A stretch of DNA of 52,077 nucleotides from a virus: positions 1 through 52,077 of the IMG/VR virus record IMGVR_UViG_3300013772_000008. One strand, given 5' to 3'. Positions 38,961 through 46,081 of the stretch are shown in pieces. Both the position numbers and the translations under genes were made by a program. Within the stretch, counting starts at the first letter, position 1; each line of letters begins with the position of its first letter. The notes beneath the pieces are model-generated. The model ran no database searches and had not been told where the DNA came from. It saw only the letters and a list, made by a program, of their open reading frames with translations.

Positions 38961-40409
38961 TCACAGGTCTACTCCTGCCCGCTCGGCGAGCACTCGGAAC
39001 GCGAACGCGGCGCACTGCGGCACGACGGCGTTGCCGAGCGCTCGGAGCTGGTCAACGCGATATCGGGGTTCGCCCAGTCCGGATGCAGCCCCATCAGCCA
39101 GGCCACGAAGCGAGGATTGAGGCGTGCCGCCGGAGTCGGCTTCGGCACCATATATTCCAGACTCGTTGGATATGTCTTGCCCTTGACCTTGCTTGACGTG
39201 CCGGGTTCCACTCGCGGTGTTGGCCAGAGCCGGCGCGAGTTCGGGCCAGCGTTCGAGGACGGCAGCCCATCCGGCGGCATCGCTTGGGCGTGGTGGGAAA
39301 GGTCCGATGCTCGCCGCCTGCCCGCGCTCGGCTTGTAGCCGTCCACCGCTTTCGGCGTCGCCCATCGTGGCGCTTGCCTTCCGAGTAGCCCGTTCGTCGG
39401 TGCGTTCTCCGATGGGCTCGTGCCGTCCTTGTGGTCGCGTGATGTCGGCGTCGCCCACGCCGCCGCTTCGCCCGCTAGCACCCGCCCGTGCGTCGTGCCG
39501 TGCGATGGCGCTGGCTTTGTGGTCCGGTTCTCGCTCATGCTGCTGCGTGGCGTCGACCAGAGTTTCGCCACGTTCTCTAGGCCGATCTGCCGCTTCTTGC
39601 CGTCCGGAGTCATGCCCGTGGGCGACGTTCCCGGCGTATTGATCCGTCCGCCGTTTGGAACGTTCGGCGTAGGCCAGAGTTGTGTTCTGAGGTCCGGACC
39701 GCAGTCTCCATGTCCCCCCGATCCATTCGTGATCGCACTGCGTGCCGTAGAGTAGCGCGTCGCTGCATCCCGTCGCCCTGGATCTTCCGCTATCGCCCCG
39801 AGATGCCGCGCTGCCCGCGATTGCATCCACCACGGCCGACCGTCGTCCTTCCACGGAGCTGTCTGCGATGTCCCAAGGGCCGCCGTTGCGGTAGGCCAAT
39901 ATGAAGACTCGTTCTCGTAGCTGTGATGCGCCGACTTCCGCCGCCGTGAAACAGCCCCATTCCGCAGCGAACCCCATTTCGGCCAGGTCACTGAGGACGA
40001 GTTCCAGTCCTCCCCCAGTAATGAGCCCTGGGACGTTTTCCAGGAACACGAACCGCGGTCGAACGTCGCGAATGATTCCCGCGATGGCCGGCCAGAGCCA
40101 GCGCTCGTCTGCGGTTCCGGCTCGCTTGCCAGCGACGGACCACGGCTGACAGGGGAAGCCTGCCAGGACGATATCCACGACGCCACGCCACGGTCGGCCG
40201 TTAAAGCTGTACAAGTCATCCCAGATAGGAAACGCATCCAAGGAGCCGTCTTGCTGACGCGCGACCAGGACCGCGGCAGCAAAGACTTCGATCTCAACTG
40301 CACAGACAGTCCGGTAGGCATCTCCGAGGGCCAGCTTGAGCCCGAGGTCAAGTCCGCCAATACCAGCGCAGAGTGAGAGCCCACGGATGGGATGTACAGC
40401 CACATTCAC
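38961..40409 (-). CDS. C5-cytosine DNA methyltransferase
   Basis: 482 residues from GTG 40409, which overlaps the stop of the displaced HTH-gene fragment (GTGA) and has GGAG five bases upstream; the open frame beyond it is the antisense of the HNH gene. Motif I GLSLCAGIGGLDLGL (10-24), motif IV GFPCQPWS with the catalytic Cys87, motif VI LENVPG (123-128), motif VIII QLRERV (163-168), and motif X GNAVVP near 457. The target-recognition region between VIII and X is about 250 residues, long, Arg/Gly rich. It makes 5-methylcytosine; the site read is unknown. Its ribosome site lies in the fragment at 40406-40471. Confidence 0.92.
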   Translation of the reverse strand: MNVAVHPIRGLSLCAGIGGLDLGLKLALGDAYRTVCAVEIEVFAAAVLVARQQDGSLDAFPIWDDLYSFNGRPWRGVVDIVLAGFPCQPWSVAGKRAGTADERWLWPAIAGIIRDVRPRFVFLENVPGLITGGGLELVLSDLAEMGFAAEWGCFTAAEVGASQLRERVFILAYRNGGPWDIADSSVEGRRSAVVDAIAGSAASRGDSGRSRATGCSDALLYGTQCDHEWIGGTWRLRSGPQNTTLAYAERSKRRTDQYAGNVAHGHDSGRQEAADRPRERGETLVDATQQHEREPDHKASAIARHDARAGASGRSGGVGDADITRPQGRHEPIGERTDERATRKASATMGDAESGGRLQAERGQAASIGPFPPRPSDAAGWAAVLERWPELAPALANTASGTRHVKQGQGQDISNESGIYGAEADSGGTPQSSLRGLADGAASGLGEPRYRVDQLRALGNAVVPQCAAFAFRVLAERAGVDL

Positions 40410-40471
40410 TGCGTCTCCGTGTACGCTGCCAGCGCCGCGCGGACGTGTCCCGAGGTTGTGCCGAACTTGGC
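40406..40471 (-). pseudogene. Displaced original 3' end of the LuxR-type HTH gene
   Basis: Leftward this reads AKFGTTSGHVRAALAAYTET-Q-stop. The intact gene at 41170 ends AAKFGTRSGQIRRALQHEAK and on. In the shared part KFGTxSGx(I/V)RxAL nearly every third codon position differs (TTC/TTT, GGC/GGG, ACA/ACG, TCG/TCA, CGC/CGG, CTG/CTT), so both copies evolved under selection as coding sequence. The fragment lacks a start, ends in the native GTGA coupling with the methyltransferase gene, and is cut 12 bases from the HNH promoter. Confidence 0.82.
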
Positions 40472-40482
40472 GGGAGAAAAAC

Positions 40483-40491
40483 TGGTATAAT
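40483..40491 (+). promoter_or_regulatory. Extended -10 promoter of cassette 4 (HNH)
   Basis: TGGTATAAT: TG, one base, and a perfect TATAAT, 58 bases before the ATG at 40550. No convincing -35 box. Confidence 0.6.
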
Positions 40492-40495
40492 AAGA

Positions 40496-40525
40496 GCGAG
40501 GCGCGTGCTTGTGACACGCCCTCGC
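40496..40525 (+). promoter_or_regulatory. Leader hairpin of the cassette 4 HNH gene
   Basis: GCGAGG-c-GCGTG (40496-40507) pairs with CACGC-CCTCGC (40515-40525) around loop CTTGTGA, an 11-bp stem with one bulge. It begins five bases after the -10, so the transcript would start with this structure; it could stabilise the 5' end or attenuate expression. Confidence 0.5.
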
Positions 40526-40549
40526 CCCGACACCGAAGAGGTGACTTCG

Positions 40550-41158
40550 ATGCGCCCTCAGTGTATCTGTTCCAACTGTGGTCTGAGTAAGCCCCATCAC
40601 GCTCGGGGGATCTGCAAGGCTTGCTATGACCGCGCCCGCCTTGTCGCCCATCCCGATGCTCGCCGCGATTATTTCGCCGCCTACCGTGCGACCCATCCAG
40701 ACGAACGACGGGCCTATTACGTCGCTCATCGCCAGGAGGTGTGTGCCCGAAGCACAGCTCGCCGTGTCGCTCTGCGCGATGAAGCGTTGGCTTATGGCGT
40801 CGCTTATTACGCGCGGCATCGCGCGGAGTTTGCCGCATACTCTGCGGCGCATCGGGGGGAAGAGCGCGCTCGTCGTGCTGCACATCCTGAGATAGGCCGA
40901 GAACAACGCCACCGACGCAGGGCCAGCCTTCGTGTGGCTTTCGTCGCACCCGTCTATTTTCTGGACATTTGGGAACGTGACAAAGCCGTCTGCGGTATCT
41001 GTCATAAGCGAGTGCCCCGGAAGCTTGCGAGCTTGGACCACATTCTGCCCATAGCCTGCGGCGGCACTCATGAACCCCGAAATGTGCGCTTGGCGCATCG
41101 CCGGTGCAACTTCAAGCGCCAGCATCGCGGCGCTGCCCAACTGCGGTTGATTGGCTAG
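40550..41158 (+). CDS. HNH endonuclease with tandem-helix linker, cassette 4
   Basis: 202 residues from ATG 40550 with AGAGGTG upstream; the earlier frame to 40373 is antisense to other coding sequence. An N-terminal Cys cluster (CICSNCG...CKACYDRAR, 5-30) is followed by four or five short repeats of the type (Y)YxAHRxE (40-115) and a C-terminal HNH core: CGICHKRVPRKLASLDHILP and GGTHEPRNVRLAHRRCN (about 148-190). This differs from the HNH_3 type of the other four nucleases. Convergent with the LuxR-type HTH gene, whose stop is 11 bases away. Confidence 0.88.
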   Translation: MRPQCICSNCGLSKPHHARGICKACYDRARLVAHPDARRDYFAAYRATHPDERRAYYVAHRQEVCARSTARRVALRDEALAYGVAYYARHRAEFAAYSAAHRGEERARRAAHPEIGREQRHRRRASLRVAFVAPVYFLDIWERDKAVCGICHKRVPRKLASLDHILPIACGGTHEPRNVRLAHRRCNFKRQHRGAAQLRLIG

Positions 41159-41169
41159 CATTGGCGCGG

Positions 41170-41409
41170 TCATAACTTTGCCCTCTTGGCTTCGTGCTGA
41201 AGTGCCCGCCGGATTTGTCCTGACCTCGTCCCAAACTTCGCAGCGATGCTCATCACGTACTGCCGAACGGTGGTCACCTTCACGCCCATGCTGCGAGCGA
41301 TCGTGCCGGTGGATTCGCCCTGCCAGAGCAGTTCGAGTACGCGCTTCTCACGCTCGGCTAGCTCCGGCGGGTGCGTGAGTGCGCTGGTCCGATCGCGGTA
41401 CGTCGTCAT
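41170..41409 (-). CDS. LuxR-type HTH DNA-binding protein, 79 residues
   Basis: ATG overlaps the stop of the zinc-ribbon gene (ATGA). Residues 19-66 form a LuxR/GerE-type helix-turn-helix: REKRVLELLWQGESTGTIAR, then VKVTTVRQYVMSIAAKFGTR. No regulatory domain is attached. It probably controls a phage or host promoter. The last 22 residues (after KFGT, 58-61) come with HNH cassette 4; the original end lies at 40406-40471. Confidence 0.8.
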   Translation of the reverse strand: MTTYRDRTSALTHPPELAEREKRVLELLWQGESTGTIARSMGVKVTTVRQYVMSIAAKFGTRSGQIRRALQHEAKRAKL

Positions 41410-41552
41410 GGCGTGTCCTTGTTGCGGAGCGGCGCCGGCGGATCGTATTTGCTGCAGGCGATGTTCGTGCAGACGTTTTCACCGCGGGCGGTGTCGCGCG
41501 TGAGCCCACGGCCGCAGACGTAGCAGTAGTCGTAATAGAGGATTGGCTTCAC
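41406..41552 (-). CDS. Zinc-ribbon microprotein, 48 residues
   Basis: GTG 41552 overlaps the rusA stop (GTGA) and has GGAGGAG upstream; its TGA overlaps the HTH ATG. CYVCGRGLTRDTARGENVCT-x4-C (near 10-34) is a zinc ribbon. Unknown function, in the coupled chain of early genes. Confidence 0.6.
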   Translation of the reverse strand: MKPILYYDYCYVCGRGLTRDTARGENVCTNIACSKYDPPAPLRNKDTP

Positions 41553-41998
41553 GGCAGCTCCTCCACGGTTACGGTGATCCCCGCCACATCAGCGCACTGC
41601 CCGGCGCCATGCCCCCTGTGCCGTTCTATTTCGACCGGACCTAGCTCCAAGTGATCCGCCGAATCTCCGGCGATAATCCCGGCAGCTATCAAGCTGTCGA
41701 TTAACGGCTTTGCCGCATAAATTGCGTTGCCCACGTCGATCGGGCAGTACACATCTTTGCCCTGCGTCCGGCAGTACACCCAGCGCATGGAGAGCCGCGC
41801 GTGCTCCATCGGCGTGAATCGCGTATACAACTCGCCGCGTGCTGCCGCTGCTAGCAGCCGGCAGTCCTCCCGGTAACGCTTTACCGCCTTGCTGTGCGTG
41901 GCCCAGTGCCCGTACGAGCCGTTGCTAGAGAGCGCACGCGGCGGCAGCGGCAGCAGGGTGGTGATGATTCTCAGTGGGGACTCACTCGAACCACACAT
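41549..41998 (-). CDS. rusA: RusA-like Holliday junction resolvase
   Basis: 149 residues from ATG 41998, inside the end of the Tat-signal gene. RusA family marks: LPPRALSSNGSYGHWATHSK near 18-37, then the acidic Mg-binding region IDVGNAIYAAKPLIDSLIAA near 90-109 with GDSADHLEL (Asp residues of D-x-x-N, KP-x-x-D, D-D type). It would resolve recombination or packaging branch points. It lies in the recombination block with the AAA ATPase. Confidence 0.82.
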   Translation of the reverse strand: MCGSSESPLRIITTLLPLPPRALSSNGSYGHWATHSKAVKRYREDCRLLAAAARGELYTRFTPMEHARLSMRWVYCRTQGKDVYCPIDVGNAIYAAKPLIDSLIAAGIIAGDSADHLELGPVEIERHRGHGAGQCADVAGITVTVEELP

Positions 41999-42314
41999 AG
42001 TCGTAATCTTCTCCGAGCCAAATCCCGTACACGTCCACACGGTCGGTGTCGGCTTCAAACCACCAGGCGGCGCCGGTGTCCTCGCACGTCAGCGTCAAGC
42101 CGGCGTTGACCAGGTGGACCGTCTGCCCGAGGTGCGTCACCGAACACGCCGCCGTGCGGCCCGCCGTGACGGTCGTGCCGGTAGCCGTTGTGCAGCACTG
42201 AAAATAGCTCGTTACCCTCGTGTATCCGTCTGCTCGTGCTTTCGGCGCCGGGAGGGCAGCGGCAATCGAAAGCATCACCGCTGCGCCAACCCCCAGCGCC
42301 TTGCGCCGCGTCAA
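41982..42314 (-). CDS. Exported protein with Tat-type signal peptide, 110 residues
   Basis: TTG 42314 overlaps the stop of the HNH gene (TTGA) with GGAGG five bases upstream. LTRRKALGVGAAVMLSIAAA followed by LPAPKARA is a twin-arginine-like signal with AxA cleavage. The mature part (about 80 residues) has four Cys and aromatic-rich end (WWFEADTDRVDVYGIWLGED). It should be secreted by the host. Function unknown; an envelope-acting or exclusion factor is possible. Confidence 0.65.
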   Translation of the reverse strand: MTRRKALGVGAAVMLSIAAALPAPKARADGYTRVTSYFQCCTTATGTTVTAGRTAACSVTHLGQTVHLVNAGLTLTCEDTGAAWWFEADTDRVDVYGIWLGEDYDYVWFE

Positions 42315-42898
42315 ACGTGCCTCCAAGTCTTGCCATGAATCACGTTATAAATGGCCGTAGGACCCACGCCGAACGCATTGGCTATCTGTTTCTGAAACTC
42401 TCCTTTCGCTACGCGACTCCGAATCTCGCGTACCGCACCCTCGGTAAGTTTTGATGAAACGTGATTTTCACCGCGTGGTAACCGCTCGGGGTGTAAGTGA
42501 TTACCGCTGTTATTGCCGCGTGGTCGTCGTTCAGGATGCGTGCGACTACCATGTCGCTCTCCGCGTGCTAGGCACTCGGGGTGTAGGCGACTACCGCTTC
42601 TATTTCCGGTAGCGGATCGTCCCTTCGCGGTCATATCGCGATTGTTGTCGGCGACGGTTCCCAGAAACAGATGATTCGGTCGCACGCATGGCGGGTTGTC
42701 GCAGTGGTGGCAAACGCAGAAACCGGAAGGGATGGGGCCGAATGTCAACGTCCAAGCAATTCGGTGCGTCCCGGTCTTGCGGCCGGTTCTACCGTCTCGG
42801 GCCTGCCCATAACCGCCGGTGGCTTTGCCGCCCTGCCATTCCCAACAATCGGCCGAGCGTTTGACCTTAGTCCAGAAGTTGGCAGTTGTGTCGGTCAT
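42311..42898 (-). CDS. HNH homing-type endonuclease, co-directional copy 1
   Basis: 195 residues from ATG 42898 in a TGATG overlap. HNH_3 core: DCWEWQGGKATGGYG (near 17-31), THRIAW (44-49), VCHHCDNPPCVRPNHLFLG (near 62-80). Then three HPER-type repeats (SGSRLHPECLARGERHG, SRTHPERRPRG, NHLHPERLPRG) and a C-terminal HTH (KLTEGAVREIRSR... IANAFGVGPTAIYNVI). It sits in the leftward operon with tight overlaps on both sides and has no own promoter. Confidence 0.88.
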   Translation of the reverse strand: MTDTTANFWTKVKRSADCWEWQGGKATGGYGQARDGRTGRKTGTHRIAWTLTFGPIPSGFCVCHHCDNPPCVRPNHLFLGTVADNNRDMTAKGRSATGNRSGSRLHPECLARGERHGSRTHPERRPRGNNSGNHLHPERLPRGENHVSSKLTEGAVREIRSRVAKGEFQKQIANAFGVGPTAIYNVIHGKTWRHV

Positions 42899-43137
42899 CA
42901 GACCTGCACCGCGCGGTCTGTCCGGTACTTCGACGGCACTAGCAACGTCGGCATCTCGCGCGCCGCCGTATTGGCGCACTTCGTCGAACAGTAAAGTCCA
43001 CTGACCGCGCAGTGTGCCCAGCCGGCGCGACCGATGCGCTGCCCACAGAGTTTGCAGACGGCCCATTGCGCGGCGGCGGCTGATAGCGGGATGCGACGTA
43101 ACGATTGGGGGTGGGCATCTTGGTATGAAGTGGTCAT
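42898..43137 (-). CDS. Zinc-finger protein, 79 residues
   Basis: ATG 43137 overlaps the stop of the HNH gene upstream (ATGA) and has AAAGGA before it. CKLCGQRIGRAGWAHCAVSG and LYCSTKCANTA form a zinc ribbon of the same kind as the microproteins at 6118-6607. It is placed between two HNH genes. Function unknown. Confidence 0.6.
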   Translation of the reverse strand: MTTSYQDAHPQSLRRIPLSAAAAQWAVCKLCGQRIGRAGWAHCAVSGLYCSTKCANTAAREMPTLLVPSKYRTDRAVQV

Positions 43138-43643
43138 GCTGTCATCCTTTCGACGGGCTGTACGTGCCCCCACGACTTGCCGTCGCGAATAAACCCGACC
43201 GCTCTGCGCGAGACGCTGTAGCGCCGGGCCAAATCGCCCATACTTACGAAGCCGAATGAAGACTTCATTTCGGCGACTTGCTGGGCCGTGAGTTTGGCGG
43301 CCCCGTTGCGTTCGCCGCGTGCTAGCCGGTCGGGGTGGGTGCGCGCTCCGTTGCGCTCACCGAGAGCGCCGCGACCCTTTAAGGCCGAGTCACGATTGTT
43401 ATCCGCCCGTGTACCGATGAAAAGATGGCCCGGTCGGCAGCACGGGGGGTTATCGCATCTGTGAAGTACGCATAGGCCAGGTGGTATGGGCCCACGGGCC
43501 AATTCCCAAGCAAGCCTGTGAGCCTTCACATGTTTTCCACCCCAGTGTGACTGGCCATATCCCTTCGACGTTCGGCTCGCCTGCCATTCCCAGCAAACCG
43601 GCCCACATTCAACATTCGCCCAAAAGGCCGCGGACGTGTTCAT
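43134..43643 (-). CDS. HNH homing-type endonuclease, co-directional copy 2
   Basis: 169 residues, ATG overlapping the stop of the ATPase gene (ATGA). VCWEWQASRTSKGYG (16-30), AHRLAWELARGPIPPGLCVL and HRCDNPPCCRPGHLFIG (about 61-77), one HPDR repeat, then a C-terminal HTH (KLTAQQVAEMKSS; ARRYSVSRRAVGFIRDGKSW). Closest in build to the nucleases at 42311 and 1561. It breaks the ATPase-zinc-finger pair without disturbing either frame. Confidence 0.88.
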   Translation of the reverse strand: MNTSAAFWANVECGPVCWEWQASRTSKGYGQSHWGGKHVKAHRLAWELARGPIPPGLCVLHRCDNPPCCRPGHLFIGTRADNNRDSALKGRGALGERNGARTHPDRLARGERNGAAKLTAQQVAEMKSSFGFVSMGDLARRYSVSRRAVGFIRDGKSWGHVQPVERMTA

Positions 43644-44869
43644 CGCGCCCGGCCTCGCTTTCCGTCCACCGGGTCACCGCCGGTGACCGCTACCAGCTCG
43701 CCCTGTTCCTCGGCAGCATCCATCTCCGCGTCCTCAGCGGCGTCTCGTGCCGCATCCCTGGCGGCTTCCTCGTCGGCGTCGATGCCATCGGCGTTCGGCA
43801 CGTGCTTGCGGTCCTGCAGCAGCTTCCGCGCCTCGTCCCATGAGTGAGCGTTGACCCAGAGCTGCAGACTTCCGCTCACGACCGGACTCAGACCAAGCGC
43901 GTTAGCAATCTGGTGCGGCGTGGTCAGTCCCCGTTCGCGCGCCACGGAGGCGAACAGCGCGCGAGCGGCGGCGGTCTCAGCCGGCGGGTACAGGTGATCC
44001 GCATTGGCCGGCGGGTGCTTCAGGTCCTGCACGCGGCTGAGGCTCAGCGGCTTCTCGACCTTCGGAATCGCCGCTGATTGGGGCATCTTAGCCGCCGGCT
44101 TGTTTCCGTTCGTGGACGGTTCAACCGCTGGCGCTTCGGTGGGAGCTGCGGCTACGACGTCAGCGCCGGAGTTGAGCCAGGTCAAGAGCGCGTCGGCGAT
44201 CGCGGCGTCCGGCTTACGAATCACTTGGTCAGACAACGCCGGGATCCGGCTCTTGGTGATGATCAGTTTGTGCTCGGTGTCGAGCTCGCCCACGAGGGTG
44301 AACTCGTACTCGATCTCACCTCGCTGGACCGGAGCCATGCCGACTTTGCGGGGGACCATCTTGCCGTTCTTGTCGGCCTCCATGATGTACTCGGTTTTCG
44401 AACGCATCGTCGCGATAATGTGCGCGGTCGAACCGAGCATCGAATCGACCAGGTGATTCTGGATAGGCGTCACGTCGCGCCAGGCGGTGAACTTGTTTCC
44501 CGCCCGGTTATCGGCACGGGCCGCGGCGTTGTCTACCAACTCAAGTGCGCCGTCCTTGCCAATCCACGCATGGGAGAGGCTGTCGATCACGATGGCCGCG
44601 TAGCCCGCCGCTTCGGCCGCGTGGATGGCGTCGATGTAGCGGTCTGGGTGAAAGCTGCTCAGTTCCAGCACGTCGAACGCAAACGTGTCTGCGTAGAGCG
44701 ACGCTGAACCACGCTCGGTATCGATTACAGCCACGCGCCCGCCGACTGCCTCAGCGAGCCGCTGAGCGATGACCAGGGCGGTGTACGTCTTGCCGCTGCC
44801 GGTCGGACCCACGAGGGCCAGCCGCAGTTTGCTTTTCGATTTGGTCGCTTTCTGGAATGGGTTGCTCAT
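43640..44869 (-). CDS. AAA ATPase, Sak4-like recombinase candidate
   Basis: 409 residues from ATG 44869 with AAAGGA upstream, overlapping the gene before (ATGA). RecA-like core: Walker A GPTGSGKT at 21-28, Walker B AAIVIDS at 91-97, IIATMRSKTEY sensor near 163-173. This AAA_24 type includes phage single-strand annealing or RecA-like recombinases such as Sak4. The C-terminal 170 residues are Ala/Pro linker plus a helical domain and a very acidic tail (DADEEAARDAARDAAEDAEM). It fits with RusA nearby as a recombination module. Confidence 0.78.
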   Translation of the reverse strand: MSNPFQKATKSKSKLRLALVGPTGSGKTYTALVIAQRLAEAVGGRVAVIDTERGSASLYADTFAFDVLELSSFHPDRYIDAIHAAEAAGYAAIVIDSLSHAWIGKDGALELVDNAAARADNRAGNKFTAWRDVTPIQNHLVDSMLGSTAHIIATMRSKTEYIMEADKNGKMVPRKVGMAPVQRGEIEYEFTLVGELDTEHKLIITKSRIPALSDQVIRKPDAAIADALLTWLNSGADVVAAAPTEAPAVEPSTNGNKPAAKMPQSAAIPKVEKPLSLSRVQDLKHPPANADHLYPPAETAAARALFASVARERGLTTPHQIANALGLSPVVSGSLQLWVNAHSWDEARKLLQDRKHVPNADGIDADEEAARDAARDAAEDAEMDAAEEQGELVAVTGGDPVDGKRGRAR

Positions 44870-45075
44870 TTCGTCGTCCTTTCGGTGTATTGCCGGTCGT
44901 GTTGCCGGCAGTAGGTTGTCAGTGTGAGTGACCAGCACTCCTGGCGGCCGCATCGGTGCCATGCTCCGAGCCGCGCCAGTATCTGGTCCCGCCGTGCCTG
45001 TCGGTTTTCACGTCGCTGGATGGCGGTAGCGCCTATCAGGGCGCCGACGATTAGCAAAAGCCCGAACGCGATCAT
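44866..45075 (-). CDS. Small membrane protein with Cys/His cytoplasmic tail
   Basis: 69 residues, ATG 45075 with GGAGG five bases upstream. Residues 2-20 (IAFGLLLIVGALIGATAI) form one span; then basic RRENRQARRDQ and a Cys/His group (HRCGRQECWSLTLTTYCRQH). Unknown function. Confidence 0.55.
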   Translation of the reverse strand: MIAFGLLLIVGALIGATAIQRRENRQARRDQILARLGAWHRCGRQECWSLTLTTYCRQHDRQYTERTTK

Positions 45076-45239
45076 GCGTCCCTCCGAGCACAGGCAACGT
45101 GCCGAGCCTGCTCTGGATTCCGGGACACGTACGCACGTTCCCCTGGCGGGATTGTGAGCGAGCACACGAAGCAGACCCGTGACGCCCAGAGTTGCTTTAA
45201 GCGCCCCCGGCGGTAGCGCGGCGGTGATTGTGCCGTCAT
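45072..45239 (-). CDS. Zinc-ribbon microprotein, paralogue 1 (55 residues)
   Basis: ATG with AGGAG upstream. RVCFVCSLTIPPGERAYVSR and HVACARR match the next gene upstream (RVCYVCRTVIQPGDRVYAS; HEACARR) almost residue for residue: tandem duplicates. C-x2-C...H-x2-C zinc site. Role unknown. Confidence 0.6.
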   Translation of the reverse strand: MTAQSPPRYRRGRLKQLWASRVCFVCSLTIPPGERAYVSRNPEQARHVACARRDA

Positions 45240-45379
45240 TGCGCGTTTCTCCTGGCGCAAGCTTCGTGCCGCGTTGCGCCCCACGGAGACGCGTACACCC
45301 GGTCGCCCGGCTGGATTACGGTCCGGCAGACGTAGCACACTCGGGGTAGTTTGACTGCCGGGGTCCATTGGAAGGTCAT
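45236..45379 (-). CDS. Zinc-ribbon microprotein, paralogue 2 (47 residues)
   Basis: ATG 45379 with GGGAGG upstream, also overlapping the stop of the 71-residue gene. MTFQWTPAVKLPRVCYVCRT then GDRVYASPWG and HEACARRN. Paralogue of the gene at 45072. Confidence 0.6.
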   Translation of the reverse strand: MTFQWTPAVKLPRVCYVCRTVIQPGDRVYASPWGATRHEACARRNAQ

Positions 45380-45594
45380 TACGTGGCCTCCCGGTTGAGC
45401 CGGCGTGTTGTGCGTTCGGCGCATTCCTGGGCCGTGCGCCTGGACTGGTGTAGCGACGGGCAACAAAACCGATCGTTATAAAGGCCCTCGCCCACAATCC
45501 CGCGCCATTGCTCTGTCGCCGCATCGTGGACTGTGCGGACGAAGATCCACCCGCCGTGGTCCTGGTGGGTTGCCGATTGTGGTAAGCTATCCAT
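45379..45594 (-). CDS. Hypothetical early protein, 71 residues
   Basis: ATG 45594 with AGGAAAG upstream. MDSLPQSATHQDHGGWIFVR, then YNDRFCCPSLHQSRRTAQEC: two Cys and several His. Small soluble protein of unknown function. Confidence 0.5.
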   Translation of the reverse strand: MDSLPQSATHQDHGGWIFVRTVHDAATEQWRGIVGEGLYNDRFCCPSLHQSRRTAQECAERTTRRLNREAT

Positions 45595-45632
45595 GTCAGG
45601 TTCTTTCCTCTCTGAGCGGTCTAGCTGTGCGG

Positions 45633-45809
45633 CTAGGCCGCTTCGGTTTTCAGTGACTCGCTGATTTCGTTCTCGCGGATCTCGGCCGCTTCCAGCCGTT
45701 GCAGGTCGTGTACGAGCGCGATTGCGAGCCGTTCGTCCCGTTTGATCACGATGATCCGGGCCATGCCTCGGCTGATGCTCCGGTCTCTTGCCGTTGGTAA
45801 ATGATTCAT
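45633..45809 (-). CDS. Small helical protein, 58 residues
   Basis: ATG 45809 overlaps the stop of the HTH gene (ATGA) with GGAG upstream. N-terminal basic part (MNHLPTARDRSISRGMARII) then a charged helix (LAIALVHDLQRLEAAEIREN). Could be a small DNA-binding or coiled-coil regulator. The 38 bases after it carry only the next ribosome site. Confidence 0.5.
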   Translation of the reverse strand: MNHLPTARDRSISRGMARIIVIKRDERLAIALVHDLQRLEAAEIRENEISESLKTEAA

Positions 45810-46081
45810 TGCACACTCCGTTGAGCCGAGAACGGCCCCCTGGTTTTGGTCTGCCGCCGGATGAGCCGCGGTCGGTCCGATTCGTAGCTGGACCGCAGTT
45901 GCCCGACCGCCAGCTCCAGGTCACGCCGGCGTACGAGCCGCTGATCGCCAAAGCGCACCGTGGGGACATCGCCCGTCCGAATCCGCCGGTACATGGTTGC
46001 CTCGGAGACGCTGCACAGCGCAGCCGCTTCCGAAATGCGTAGGAGCATCCGGGCTTCGATTGGCACGGCGTTGTCGGTCAT
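45806..46081 (-). CDS. Excisionase-like HTH protein A
   Basis: 91 residues, ATG overlapping the stop of the gene upstream. MLLRISEAAALCSVSEATMY-RRIRTGDVPTVRFGDQRLVR (near 12-52) is a HTH_17/MerR-type winged helix of the excisionase class, with a basic C-terminus. It could direct excision together with the integrase or regulate early transcription. Confidence 0.75.
   Translation of the reverse strand: MTDNAVPIEARMLLRISEAAALCSVSEATMYRRIRTGDVPTVRFGDQRLVRRRDLELAVGQLRSSYESDRPRLIRRQTKTRGPFSAQRSVQ

Noticed and set aside
40406-41173. A 255-codon leftward frame opposite HNH cassette 4
   Set aside because: Only the final 22 codons resemble a protein (the HTH-gene end); the rest mirrors the HNH gene.
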